NCBI RefSeq assembly: GCF_026625985.1 | Contig: NZ_CP113116.1 | Location: 682,001-746,000 of the forward strand | DNA length: 64,000 bases | From: Mycobacterium sp. Aquia_213 | GTDB taxonomy: Bacteria; Actinomycetota; Actinomycetes; Mycobacteriales; Mycobacteriaceae | Direction: 5' to 3' | Shown here: positions 1-8,951 of the stretch, piece by piece | Layout: every line of letters starts with the position of its first letter | Position numbering within the stretch: position 1 is the first letter of the stretch | The notes under the pieces: model-generated | Database searches by the model: none | Told to the model about the DNA's origin: nothing | What the model saw: only the letters and a program-made list of their open reading frames with translations | Translations under genes and position numbers: made by a program

Positions 1-1676
1 TTGCCGGGAACCTCTTCGACCGCGTTGGCGGCGAAAACGATCGCCTCGTCGTGACGACCGGCAACTTCCAGCTGATCCGCGGCCTGAAGCTGGATGAATG
101 CGTCGATCGTCGCTGGCAGCTGCGACTCCTTACCCTTGCACCTCGCAGCATGGCGGCTCGACGCCATTTCGGCCCACTCGTCGGGGGTCCAAGCCGGAGG
201 TCTTCGATTGGAGAGGACCCCGACAGTGAAGGCCATCGGCGAAGGCAGATCAAGGCAAGACCCGTATTGCTCGATGAACTTTTCGGCGCTACCGCGATGA
301 TCTTCCGGGCGAAGCCACTCGTGCCAGAGCACGTGGATCGCGACCATGGCGGTCTTCGCCTCCCCGTCCGGTAGCTGTGGCACCAGTAGCTCGATCTTCT
401 CGATGACTCCGGTCAGGTTGAAGCCGTCCTTATTGTCCCCAGAGAGCCACGAAATTAGGGCCTCGGCACCCCCGTTGAACCACTGCGACGCCGTGTTGAC
501 ACCGAACCCTTCCGCCTGCCCGATCCAGTACTGCGGCGCAAGTTGCACCTGGATTTGACCAGGTAGCGCACCTCGGTAGTCCCACGGTTCGGGTTGGGTC
601 TTGGGGGCATCGGCAACGAAGCGGCATACGACGTGCCGGGTCAGTCGCCACAGACCTGCCAAGGTAAGGATGCGTTCGAAGTTAGCTTCGAACGTCGTCT
701 CAGCGCCGTCGGTGAAAACCCAAGCTTCGCCTCCTAGGTCTTGCAGGACGTGGCTTCGTCGGGAACGAATGTCGTAGGCGATACTCAACATCCGTTCAAG
801 TTCGGCCGCGCGTGGTGGGCGCACGTTCTCCACGGCCTCTTCGCGGAAGTACGTGGGAGACACGTGGGCGAGCGTGGACGCGACGAAGCGGCGCTTCAGG
901 CCAGTCCTGTCCGCTTCGAGGATCGCATCTCTCACCCTCGTGGCGACGTCGGCGTCCATGCCCTCGAGCGCGGCGTCCATGATCTTGCGCTTAGCCGGGT
1001 CGTAGCGGTCCCACGTCGTTGAGGAAGTGGTGCTGCCCTCGCCGAGTGATTCGAGTGCGGCAACGATGTCTGTATAGGCGCCAGTCGGGTCTTCCATGGC
1101 CGTTCGCGTCGCACCGACCGTGTTGCGGATTACCCGCATGACGCGGGCGAAATCCTCGCGGTGCAGTGCTAGCAGGTCGCTCATGAACGCTCTCAACGTG
1201 TCCCATTCCGCCTCGTGAACGACCTGGACGGGCTTGAACAGCTGAGGAAACAAACTGGCCGCGGTGTGACGACGACTGGGGAGACCAGCGGCGGGGACGA
1301 GACGGTGCACCTGATCGTGATCGCGGCAGAACGTGCGATTGAGTACGAACGACGCCACATATGCGATGTCGTCGATCAGTTCATCGCCACCTGTCGCGAC
1401 GAGAAACTCGTCGGTGCCATCCCATCTCTGCGCTTCCAGTCGGTCCATCGCTTCGAACGTCACCGTCGACACATCGGCTGGCTCGGTCGACCCGGTGAGC
1501 GTGCCGACGGGCAGGTCGATAGGCCTTGGGTCGAGAAACCACGCGTTGGTGTAAACGGTGCGACGGTGGAGACGTTCGTTGATCTCAATACCCGAGCGGA
1601 AGAACCGGCCTGCGGATATCTGCAGCATAAGCTGGCCGCGAAGTTGAAGGGGTGTCTTGGCTTTTCTCTTGACCAT
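1..1676 (-). CDS. Large protein with HEPN-like RX4H motif, 3' end off the window
   Basis: An uninterrupted minus-strand frame runs from an ATG at 1676 off the left edge (558 codons visible, C-terminus missing). A TGA lies in frame four codons upstream of the ATG, so this is the first possible start. The visible protein has an N-terminal region of about 160 residues that I do not recognise. Then comes a helical section with an ALESL-type helix near 207-211 and the stretch AYDIRSRRSH (R304 to H309). An arginine, four residues and a histidine at the end of a helical domain is the RX4-6H signature of HEPN RNases, and the preceding helices resemble ApeA-like HEPN proteins. The remainder is Trp-rich and unassigned. 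It is divergent from the HNH gene with 38 bp between the starts. HEPN assignment is inference from motif and helix pattern. Confidence 0.7.
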   Translation of the reverse strand, partial: MVKRKAKTPLQLRGQLMLQISAGRFFRSGIEINERLHRRTVYTNAWFLDPRPIDLPVGTLTGSTEPADVSTVTFEAMDRLEAQRWDGTDEFLVATGGDELIDDIAYVASFVLNRTFCRDHDQVHRLVPAAGLPSRRHTAASLFPQLFKPVQVVHEAEWDTLRAFMSDLLALHREDFARVMRVIRNTVGATRTAMEDPTGAYTDIVAALESLGEGSTTSSTTWDRYDPAKRKIMDAALEGMDADVATRVRDAILEADRTGLKRRFVASTLAHVSPTYFREEAVENVRPPRAAELERMLSIAYDIRSRRSHVLQDLGGEAWVFTDGAETTFEANFERILTLAGLWRLTRHVVCRFVADAPKTQPEPWDYRGALPGQIQVQLAPQYWIGQAEGFGVNTASQWFNGGAEALISWLSGDNKDGFNLTGVIEKIELLVPQLPDGEAKTAMVAIHVLWHEWLRPEDHRGSAEKFIEQYGSCLDLPSPMAFTVGVLSNRRPPAWTPDEWAEMASSRHAARCKGKESQLPATIDAFIQLQAADQLEVAGRHDEAIVFAANAVEEVPG

Positions 1677-1714
1677 CAGTACCCGTCAGTCTGAGACCCT
1701 CATGGCAGGCAATT

Positions 1715-3373
1715 GTGACAACCGAAAGACCGGAGGAAATGACGGACGCTGAATACCCGCGACCGACGCTCGCCACGGTACGTGAGTTGTACGGGTCTGC
1801 GTTTCGCTGCGCGCATCCAGAGTGCAACCGGCCGTTGTACAAGCTCTCGGACGATACGGGCGACCGGGTGCTGAATAGTCGAGTGGCCCACATTCATGCA
1901 CGGCGGAAGGGAGGGCCGCGGTGGATCGACATGCCCGCCGAGGAGAACCGGGCTGTCGGCAATCTGGTCCTGCTGTGCATCGAGCACTCCTACGAGATCG
2001 ACGACGCCCCGGATCTGTTCTCGCCTGACACGCTTCGCGAGTGGAAGGCGGCGCAGGTCGCGGAATACGACCGTCTTCAACGTAGCTGGCCGATCAGCGA
2101 CGATGAGGCGACCGAAGTCCTCGTCACGTCCGAGTCGTTTGATGTCCTTCACGCACCGGCAACCCTTGAGTTGGTTCGGCGGGTCGAGGGGCTTCGGCTT
2201 GTCGCCGAGCGGACTCGCCGCGGCCCTCGCTCTTGGTCCCGCAGATGGCAAGAGGTGAGACAGAAAACGCGGAGCTCCCTCGTCGCGTGGGACAAAGACG
2301 GCAACGCCGTTCACGCTGAGCCCTCGGAGATGGATCTTCGCCCGATACGAGAAGGCTTCCGGTCCGCTCTGACCGCAGCACTCGATGAAGTGACCCCGGC
2401 GGCGGAAGCGGCTCGGATCGAACTCGCAGCAGTCCGCGCGACACGAACGCAGGTAGCGCCCTGGTGCGACGCCCTGGATCGTGCGATCACCCACGCGATC
2501 GACACGGCGTCGACCTGGACGGCGGGCCCCGATCCGGGAGCGGACACCGCATTCGACACCGCATTGGCTGATCTCCAGCGATCCGTCACCGACCTGGTTC
2601 GCGCATCGCGTGGCGAACAGGTGGACATGCCGGAGCCCCCACAAGTCGTCAGTGAGCACGAGGACGTAGACCCACTCGCGGAACACCGGGACTTACTCGA
2701 TGAAGCCCGGCCGTTTTCTCGAGTCGATCATCGTCCGTACGACCCTGAGCTCCGCGAGCGTGTCGCTGAGGCAACCCGCGAAGCGGCAACGATCCCGCCG
2801 ACCCTGCATTTTCTCGCGATCGGCCTGGACGCCGCGGCCCGCCTTGCTATTGCCGTGGGGCGCAACGCGAGCGAGGGCGAGCAGCTCGAACTAGTCGAGC
2901 GCGACCGAGGACGGCTTCCGATCTGCGCCGCGGTCGCGCTGCTCCAGGTCGCCGCTCGTCATGGCGACGGGCAGACGGCTCCAGCCATTGCCGCACGCGA
3001 GGAGCTACGCAGATTGTGGTCGGAAACAGACTGGGCGAGCGAGACCTCGTGGGTCGGCAACGATACGTACGGTCGGTCGATGATGCAGACATTCGCCAAC
3101 GTGACCTCGAATGAGGAGGTGCATGATCGCTTGGCCCAAGCTCTAGAGACGGAACCCGAGTTGCTGGGGCCTCTCATCGTCTCCTGCGCAGGCTGGGTGG
3201 AAGAGCACGACTTCCAAAGGTCGAACCTCGTCCGCGAATACGGGGAGATTCCTGCGTGGCTACCCATCGAGGCCATCAAGGCGCTGGCGATAGACGTGCT
3301 CGGCGACGACCACAGCCTCGATGACAGGGGGATCCTGGAGGCGCTCCTGAAACACGCCAGCAGCGGAAGCTAG
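1715..3373 (+). CDS. HNH-type nuclease with long unassigned C-terminal region
   Basis: This is a 552-residue protein. The first 100 residues form an HNH-like zinc nuclease module: C32-x4-C37, then VAHI around H59 followed by GPR, then N83, and C88-x2-H91 with ID at 95-96. This AHI/GPR/NLVLLC..H...ID layout is typical of HNH domains fused to variable partners in bacterial defence proteins. Residues 110-552 are helical and charged with no domain I can name. The GTG at 1715 gives the longest frame; an ATG at 1739 is the alternative, although a GGAGG sits only 2 bp from it. It is divergent from the HEPN-like gene at 1-1676, and the short shared promoter region suggests a functional pair. DNA cleavage is inferred from the motif. 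Confidence 0.8.
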   Translation: MTTERPEEMTDAEYPRPTLATVRELYGSAFRCAHPECNRPLYKLSDDTGDRVLNSRVAHIHARRKGGPRWIDMPAEENRAVGNLVLLCIEHSYEIDDAPDLFSPDTLREWKAAQVAEYDRLQRSWPISDDEATEVLVTSESFDVLHAPATLELVRRVEGLRLVAERTRRGPRSWSRRWQEVRQKTRSSLVAWDKDGNAVHAEPSEMDLRPIREGFRSALTAALDEVTPAAEAARIELAAVRATRTQVAPWCDALDRAITHAIDTASTWTAGPDPGADTAFDTALADLQRSVTDLVRASRGEQVDMPEPPQVVSEHEDVDPLAEHRDLLDEARPFSRVDHRPYDPELRERVAEATREAATIPPTLHFLAIGLDAAARLAIAVGRNASEGEQLELVERDRGRLPICAAVALLQVAARHGDGQTAPAIAAREELRRLWSETDWASETSWVGNDTYGRSMMQTFANVTSNEEVHDRLAQALETEPELLGPLIVSCAGWVEEHDFQRSNLVREYGEIPAWLPIEAIKALAIDVLGDDHSLDDRGILEALLKHASSGS

Positions 3374-3582
3374 GTCGCCGACGTCAAGCGCAGCTGTAAA
3401 TCGCATCCTGACTGGATGCGTCGCGACACTTTGGTGAGTGTGAACTTGTCGGGACCGTACGTCTGAGGCGGGTCGCCACACACCCCGGCTGTGCTTGAGG
3501 TAGTACTCGTGCCGGTAAGCGTTGCAGCGTCGACCGAAATGGTGACCGTCGCCGGAGCCAGGGTGCCATCCTTGCAGTGCAC
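3370..3582 (-). CDS. Possible small exported-protein fragment
   Basis: This 70-residue minus-strand frame has a GTG start and no signal peptide. It is rich in Thr and Ser, with three cysteines and a terminal FTLTKVS stretch like the beta-rich C-terminus of mycobacterial exported proteins. It overlaps the stop of the HNH gene by 4 bp. No start lies upstream before an in-frame TGA, so it is either a very short gene or a decayed remnant of a longer secreted protein. Confidence 0.25.
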   Translation of the reverse strand: MHCKDGTLAPATVTISVDAATLTGTSTTSSTAGVCGDPPQTYGPDKFTLTKVSRRIQSGCDLQLRLTSAT

Positions 3583-3702
3583 GGCGTCTGGTGGATTAAC
3601 CGTGGCGACCCGTCTCTTTCGAGACAGCGGAAGAGACCGGTTTCAGCTTTGGTCTGGCGCCCTAAGGTACCGCCCGAGTCGCGTCCCGGTGCGGGATCGT
3701 GT

Positions 3703-5451
3703 TCAGCGTCGGGAGAACGTGATGCGGTCTAGTTCGCGCTGGCTGCCTTGCTCGTAGAACTTCGCGAACCACGGCTGCTCGGCACCGGAGATCGCGATCG
3801 GTTTCTGTAGTTGCAGCGTCTCCCTTTTCGCCCCTGCCGCCGCGGGCTTCGGCTGATCGGCTACCTTCATCCGGTCCCGGAAGTTGAGGTGGTCGAACAG
3901 GGTCAGCGCGTCAATCGCATACGCGGTGGCCACCCGCTGGTCTTCGATGGAGATCAGGTGATCGCCGTTTGCTTCTTCGCCTGACGGCGCGAAATTGCTG
4001 GAACCGGTGTAGACCTTGGCGCCGGGCTGATCGAAGTCGACGACGGCGAACTTGTTGTGAATGTTGATGCCTGCACCGCCGGACCACTCCGATTTGAACG
4101 GCTCGGGAGCGTGCTTGGACAAGTAGGCAAAGTCGACCAGGCCGATCTCACCGTCGGGCTTGTGGATCTCCATTCCAGTGGCTTCATTGACGATGCCGTA
4201 GCTGAACACCGGGCGACCCATCAGATTGTCCAACGCTTCTCGCACGGGCCCCGACTTCGTTTGGTTCATGAAGGCAAACGAGTAGAACACGCTGGACGTC
4301 GCCTGCTGGATCGCCCCACCGACCGGTGCTAGCGACAGATTCGACGACTTGTGCGGCGAAAAGCACACCTTGACCGTCGGCTGCCCGGGCTTTTTGACGG
4401 CGTACCACTTGGCGGCCACGGCGTCCCCAGAAAAGCCCGCCATATCAGCGAAGGCTTCGTCGAACATGTCGGCGAACACCCCAGCCACATCCGGGTCGGT
4501 GAACACGTACATGTTGTTGGCTTGGATGTAGAGGCCGCGGAAGGAGAAGTTCGTCGATCCACCGAGCACCCGCAGCGGTGATCCGTCGCTGATTCGGCGG
4601 GCGATGAGCAGCTTGTTGTGCTGCAGGTTTTCGAAGTGGCCCCGGTGAACGTTATCTTCGCCCGCGCTGGCCGCTAGCTGGGCCGCCGCCTGGCTCTCTG
4701 CGGTGCCTGGGCCGCCGTGCCCCTTGGAGTCGTCGATGATGATGCGCAACCGGTCTCCTAGGGCTTCGAGCTGCGCGAGGATGTCGGGTTCGTTGAAGTC
4801 GTAGGCCATCGCGTCGATGCGCACGGTCTCGTCTTTGGCGGCCCAGTCGAGGAAGTCGAACAGCAGCCGATATGCCTCGAATCCCAACCATGCGTAGATA
4901 TCGAATTTCTTGGTGATCTCGGCCTTGTGCTCGGCGAAGTCCAATCCCTGGGCGGGCTTGGCCGGGATGATGTCGTTGCCGAAACCATAACGGGCCTTCT
5001 TGTCCTCGAAGGCCTGCGAGGACGCGAAGTTTCGGGTGAATCCCACGTCCAGGAAGCCTGGAATGGTCACTGGCCCTAGCTCGATGGGCAACTCGATCGA
5101 CAGTCCCTTCGTCAGGGCGGCGTTATCCGCTGGCATATGCATCTTGGTCACCCGGTAGGTGTAGGTGCCGGTCTTGGATTCCCACGGAAAGTGCACCCAG
5201 CGAAAGGTCTGTAGCGGTGCCTCCAAGGTGGGGAAATTGCGGAAGCCGTCGACCGCGTCAGGGGCACCGAACGAGAGCCGGTTGGACAGATTCTGAAAGT
5301 CGGTGCTGTCCGGGTCCCGGAACTCTACGGCGAATCCGACGAAATCGTCTTCGGGCTCGTCGACGTCGAAGCCGAGCAGACACGCAGACTCGCCGCGCCA
5401 CAGTTTGACCCGAAACCCGTCAACCTCATCGAAGACTGCGAAGTCGCTCAT
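3703..5451 (-). CDS. Phospholipase D-like (HKD) family protein
   Basis: This 582-residue protein has two PLD half-sites. The second is canonical: IHNKFAVVD (H465, K467, D472) followed by GSSNF. The first has H278 and K280 and a downstream GSTNF, but the position of the usual Asp is Arg285. Family members cleave phosphodiester bonds in lipids or nucleic acids through a His-enzyme intermediate. The N-terminal 180 residues form a separate beta-rich region I cannot name. The start is set at 5451 because a GAAGGAAGG ribosome-binding site lies just upstream; a longer frame to 5556 adds a cysteine-rich stretch without support. There is no signal peptide. The substrate is unknown; in an island it could be a defence or toxin nuclease or a lipase. 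Confidence 0.8.
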   Translation of the reverse strand: MSDFAVFDEVDGFRVKLWRGESACLLGFDVDEPEDDFVGFAVEFRDPDSTDFQNLSNRLSFGAPDAVDGFRNFPTLEAPLQTFRWVHFPWESKTGTYTYRVTKMHMPADNAALTKGLSIELPIELGPVTIPGFLDVGFTRNFASSQAFEDKKARYGFGNDIIPAKPAQGLDFAEHKAEITKKFDIYAWLGFEAYRLLFDFLDWAAKDETVRIDAMAYDFNEPDILAQLEALGDRLRIIIDDSKGHGGPGTAESQAAAQLAASAGEDNVHRGHFENLQHNKLLIARRISDGSPLRVLGGSTNFSFRGLYIQANNMYVFTDPDVAGVFADMFDEAFADMAGFSGDAVAAKWYAVKKPGQPTVKVCFSPHKSSNLSLAPVGGAIQQATSSVFYSFAFMNQTKSGPVREALDNLMGRPVFSYGIVNEATGMEIHKPDGEIGLVDFAYLSKHAPEPFKSEWSGGAGINIHNKFAVVDFDQPGAKVYTGSSNFAPSGEEANGDHLISIEDQRVATAYAIDALTLFDHLNFRDRMKVADQPKPAAAGAKRETLQLQKPIAISGAEQPWFAKFYEQGSQRELDRITFSRR

Positions 5452-5836
5452 GACTACTACCTTCCTTCGGGCGGTGTGCTTGAAAAGCGGTCTGCCTAGT
5501 GCCGAACAACACCAGATGCATTGCAGTGGAGGGGATCTTGCCCTGGCCGGGCCCACCGTGGTCGACAGGCATTCCGGCCATCCCTTGGCCGCAAGGGTCC
5601 CCGCTGGGGAACCTCTGATATGCGGTGGTCGAAGCGCTGCAGACGGTTAACGACTCGTGGGCATCCCGTTTGCCGCAATGCGGAATGTCGGTGTCGACGA
5701 GCGGCATAGGTGCCCTCCCGAGAGCATGACCAATCGCATATAGCATCGTTTGCCCGGCGAACGCGCCACAAGAGTAGTCGGGTACCTAACGATGCACCCG
5801 TCGCCCGGTGGGTTCGGGCACGAGGTCAATAAAAGT

Positions 5837-5851
5837 TTGACCGTTTGTCAA
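5837..5851. promoter_or_regulatory. TTGAC-N5-GTCAA inverted repeat
   Basis: This is a perfect 5-bp inverted repeat with a 5-bp spacer in the gene-free stretch about 390 bp upstream of the PLD-like gene start. It could be an operator. With arms this short, chance is possible. Confidence 0.25.
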
Positions 5852-6004
5852 CGGCAGGGACGAATCCTAGGGGGCTCCATGAAAAGCGTTGGTGCCGTTG
5901 ATCGCCGCGCGGGTGGCGCACCAATCGAGACAGATTTTCGGGACCCTCATATCTCGTCAGATTCGCGACACGAGCTCACGGTGCATCGGAACGCATGGGA
6001 CAGC

Positions 6005-6016
6005 GGGGGGGGGGGG
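6005..6016. repeat. G12 homopolymer run
   Basis: Twelve consecutive G residues lie in non-coding DNA, 38 bp beyond the stop of the leftward membrane protein gene. The length is prone to slippage and also to sequencing error. Confidence 0.9.
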
Positions 6017-6053
6017 CGCTATCCGAGTTTGGTTACAGGCATAATCGTCGGAC

Positions 6054-7244
6054 TCAACCGCCCCGACGCCGGACTTGGCGCCATACCGCGCTCCGCAAAG
6101 CCTTCCTGCGTCGATCTAACCCAATTACAAGCGCCTGAATTGCGGCAATTGCTGCGGCACCGGCAACACCGAAGAAGACACCCGCAACGAAAAGGCGCGT
6201 CGCGTCATTGTCTGATACCACACTATTGGCACCGGTGATCGGCGGCGGGTTCCAGTGACTTGTCCCTTCGTATAAGGGGTATGCCCAACCTACTGAGTCC
6301 GTATCTGCCGGTGGCTCAGCCGGATTGGGCAATCTTGGACCTCCGGCCTGAAGTCCATTACCAGGAAGCTGTGACCATCTCACGGTGCTCGCGTCCTTGA
6401 ACACTGCTTCCGTAACGACGTCAATCGCGTACTGCGGCTCAGACGCTTCCTGGCCTGCCGGTGGTGGCGCAAGAGCAACCATAGGATAGCGAACCACTGC
6501 TCGAGTCCTAGATTCGACGAAATTCATCCCTTTGACGCCAGTTAAATCGGCAACGACTATCACTGCGTTGCCCTTATCGCCTGGGACAAAGGTGGACTCC
6601 ACTGCTACAACCTGTTCCGATCGTCCGGCCTGCTGATGAGGACTTGGCTGCTGAACGCAATGCGGAATTGGCAGACCTCGACACAGGGCTAGGGTGGCGC
6701 CACCGGGCAGGTCAAAATTGACGCTCACCGTCGTACCCTCGGGGAGTTGATCAGCGAACCTTAACGAAAGCATGACACGCACAGTGTCCTGTGACGGTTT
6801 GGAGGGCATACCCAGCTGCGCAGGTTCGTAGCCTGCAATCCTTTGACCATGGGCCTCGATCCAGGCAACCCCATTAATCGGCACACTCGTTGAGCCATCT
6901 CCGGCGGACGGGGGTACTTCCACGACCAGATTGCCGGGAAACGAAGGGTCGGCGCTAGCGGGTGGCTTGTAGAGGAAGCCCAGAAATGTCCCGACAACAA
7001 ACAGAACAACTAGGACGACAACTTGTGGCCATGTCCTCTCCTGGTCTTGCTCCCAGGGGCAGGTTTTTCCGTTGTCGTTGGCTACAGATCGCGGAGGGTG
7101 CGGACCGACCGCACCACCAACTTCTTGTGTTGTCGTGCTTGTCGGACGATCGTTGGCACTTGCAGTCTCAGCGGTCTTCTCGGCGGCGATGCGACTCGAA
7201 CGCGGTCCCTGCCCAGGCCTAGGCCGCCGCCGCCCTCTGCTCAC
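6054..7244 (-). CDS. Membrane-anchored protein of unknown function
   Basis: This 396-residue protein has a basic, Pro/Ser-rich N-terminal tail. A membrane segment follows at about 73-92 (VVVLVVLFVVGTFLGFL), then a predicted extracytoplasmic region of about 250 residues with beta-rich stretches and two cysteines, and a second membrane segment at about 351-379. A short Arg-rich C-terminus would lie in the cytoplasm. The topology is therefore in-out-in. I do not recognise a family. The start is the GTG at 7244; the low-complexity first 50 residues leave a later start possible. Base composition looks less GC-rich than the core genes, in line with acquired DNA. No neighbour points to a role. Confidence 0.7.
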   Translation of the reverse strand: MSRGRRRPRPGQGPRSSRIAAEKTAETASANDRPTSTTTQEVGGAVGPHPPRSVANDNGKTCPWEQDQERTWPQVVVLVVLFVVGTFLGFLYKPPASADPSFPGNLVVEVPPSAGDGSTSVPINGVAWIEAHGQRIAGYEPAQLGMPSKPSQDTVRVMLSLRFADQLPEGTTVSVNFDLPGGATLALCRGLPIPHCVQQPSPHQQAGRSEQVVAVESTFVPGDKGNAVIVVADLTGVKGMNFVESRTRAVVRYPMVALAPPPAGQEASEPQYAIDVVTEAVFKDASTVRWSQLPGNGLQAGGPRLPNPAEPPADTDSVGWAYPLYEGTSHWNPPPITGANSVVSDNDATRLFVAGVFFGVAGAAAIAAIQALVIGLDRRRKALRSAVWRQVRRRGG

Positions 7245-7489
7245 CGCTCGAATGGTAGTGCACCTGACCTACGACGGACTTACTCGCGGGCTTGGGGTGG
7301 TACGTAGAAGTCGCTGCCGTCGTGTCGCGACCGACGCTAACCCCAAGCGCTATCGATAGTTTCGATTTCGCCCACAGGTTAGGGAAACATGCGTTCGTAA
7401 AATCGCCCAGCTCGGGAAGTTCTGACAATGTCGAATCTCGTCTTGAGTGCAACCAGTCAGCGCATCACTGCAGCCCGATGATGTGTCGA

Positions 7490-7630
7490 TGGAGGTGGGT
7501 GTGGGTCCGGTTGGGTTTGACGTCGAACAGCAAGCGCTGATTTGGGCGATGTGGCGGCGTGGTGATGCGATCCGCGAGATGGAGCGCACGCTGGGTGAGA
7601 CGCTGCCGAGGATCCGACGCTACTTGCGCG
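7490..7630 (+). pseudogene. IS30-type transposase N-terminal remnant
   Basis: About 47 codons resemble the N-terminal helix-turn-helix of mycobacterial IS30-family transposases (EQQALIWAMWRRGD, then a RTLGETLPRIRRYLR-like helix). After this the similarity stops and the frame runs into the antisense of the next gene's 3' end. No catalytic DDE region is present nearby, so this is a truncated, inactive remnant. Confidence 0.55.
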
Positions 7631-7668
7631 GTGCTACCTGGCAAGACGATTCGCCATCGCCGCCGTAC

Positions 7669-8871
7669 TTACTCGCCGTGTGCGCGCCGCACAACACCCT
7701 TCCAGAAATTGGGATAGGGGTAGCAGGTGTCGAGTTGGTCCCCGGATAAAACCAACGCCCATGCGAGCAACACCGCTGCCGCAGCGGGGGCGGCAGGAAG
7801 GGCGTGCGGAGGAACTGGAAGCGGGATCGGCAGGTACCACAAATGTCCAACCCCCGGCGACAAAAGCTTTATCGGCCCTAACCACTTTTTGTTGGACTTC
7901 TCCAGCTTTCCGAGCCGGGCGCCTCGTTTGTTGCGCTCCGATTTCTTCAGGGGCTGGCCTGGAGGGTCGAATGCCGCTTCGCCGCGTTCTATCACGTCGC
8001 CCGTGTCGTAGACCCAGACCAGCGTTTGGGAAATAAAGTCCGTGGTTTTAGTAGTTGCGCCCTTGGCTAGCAATTTATCGAGGGCTTCGAAGCGCTGCTC
8101 GCCAAGAACCTTTTTCAGCAACTGGGTGGCCTTCCCGAGCGCCCACTGGCACCACTTAGAAATACCTCGTGGCAGTTCATTGACCGCTTTCTCCACTGCC
8201 CAGGAGCCCGGCTCCTCCAAGAGATCGCGCAAGACGTCCACGAGTTCCTTATTGGCCGGAAGTGGGATGGCGTCCATGAACGGGACGGCGGTTAGTCCGA
8301 CAAACACACTGGTGATCGATTCCGCCGTCTGGCGTCGAATGACGCGGATCGCGTGGCCCACAGCATCGCCATAGAGTTGCCCGGGGGGTTCGGGGGTTGG
8401 ATCGTCGTCGGTGCCGACCTGAAGCAGTCTTATCAGGCCCTCGTCTGGAGCTCCTGGGGGCCCGAAAGCGGTCGCCTCAAGCACGGCGCGCGCTTCCGTC
8501 GGCCAGTCGGGGATGTTGGCGAGTTTGCGGTTCCCGTCGAGTGTTTCGAGTGGCTGCGCGAGAGCAATTTCAGTCGAAACCCCGGCGTCCAGTACCGACA
8601 GCGCCCCAAGGGCTAAGTTGATCTCCGACTTGAAGGCGGGCTGATCGTTCAATGTCGCATCAAGTGCGGCGACGAAATCCTCGTGGACCGCAGCCCAGTT
8701 CCGCATCGCCTCCTCAATACCTTCGCGGGCCTGCTCGACGCTCAAACCGCTATCTGGATCTCGCTCGTCAGTGCGCCTGTCGTAACGTGCCGCACGGACG
8801 GCGCCGATCACACCCTCGAGCGCCTTTTCGATAGGGACAACGTGGGGTTCTAAGGCTTGCGGAAGCGACAT
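7669..8871 (-). CDS. Unknown 400-residue protein with C-terminal hydrophobic segment
   Basis: The protein is mostly helical and acidic in the first 200 residues. A Lys-rich stretch near 315-335 and a strongly hydrophobic Pro/Ala-rich segment near 350-380 follow, the latter probably a membrane anchor close to the C-terminus. There is no signal peptide and no family or catalytic motif I can name. A helical soluble body with a C-terminal anchor is seen in some toxin-like and cell-envelope proteins, but this is only a resemblance. The start is the ATG at 8871, the furthest upstream candidate. The next upstream gene on the same strand begins 80 bp away, so co-transcription is possible. Confidence 0.65.
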   Translation of the reverse strand: MSLPQALEPHVVPIEKALEGVIGAVRAARYDRRTDERDPDSGLSVEQAREGIEEAMRNWAAVHEDFVAALDATLNDQPAFKSEINLALGALSVLDAGVSTEIALAQPLETLDGNRKLANIPDWPTEARAVLEATAFGPPGAPDEGLIRLLQVGTDDDPTPEPPGQLYGDAVGHAIRVIRRQTAESITSVFVGLTAVPFMDAIPLPANKELVDVLRDLLEEPGSWAVEKAVNELPRGISKWCQWALGKATQLLKKVLGEQRFEALDKLLAKGATTKTTDFISQTLVWVYDTGDVIERGEAAFDPPGQPLKKSERNKRGARLGKLEKSNKKWLGPIKLLSPGVGHLWYLPIPLPVPPHALPAAPAAAAVLLAWALVLSGDQLDTCYPYPNFWKGVVRRAHGE

Positions 8872-8951
8872 TGGACTAGCTAAGCAGACGCGATGGAGAT
8901 GCAGTGTGCGCTTTGAGGCCGACCTTTTAGTCCCTCATATCCCGGCTCTGC

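Larger units (their letters stand above)
5452..6053. other. 602-bp stretch without a supported gene
   Basis: It lies between the start of the PLD-like gene and the stop of the next leftward gene. Frames in both directions are Arg-rich and look like shadows. It contains a TTGAC/GTCAA inverted repeat at 5837-5851 and a G12 run at 6005-6016. It presumably holds the promoter of the PLD-like gene. Confidence 0.5.

Noticed and set aside
1700..2686. Long minus-strand frame opposite the HNH gene
   Set aside because: Arg-rich composition and antisense to a protein with a clear zinc-nuclease motif; it is a shadow.
5750..6238. 162-codon plus-strand frame across the G12 run
   Set aside because: The reading is Arg/His-rich after the G run and antisense to the end of the membrane protein gene; no start signal or domain.
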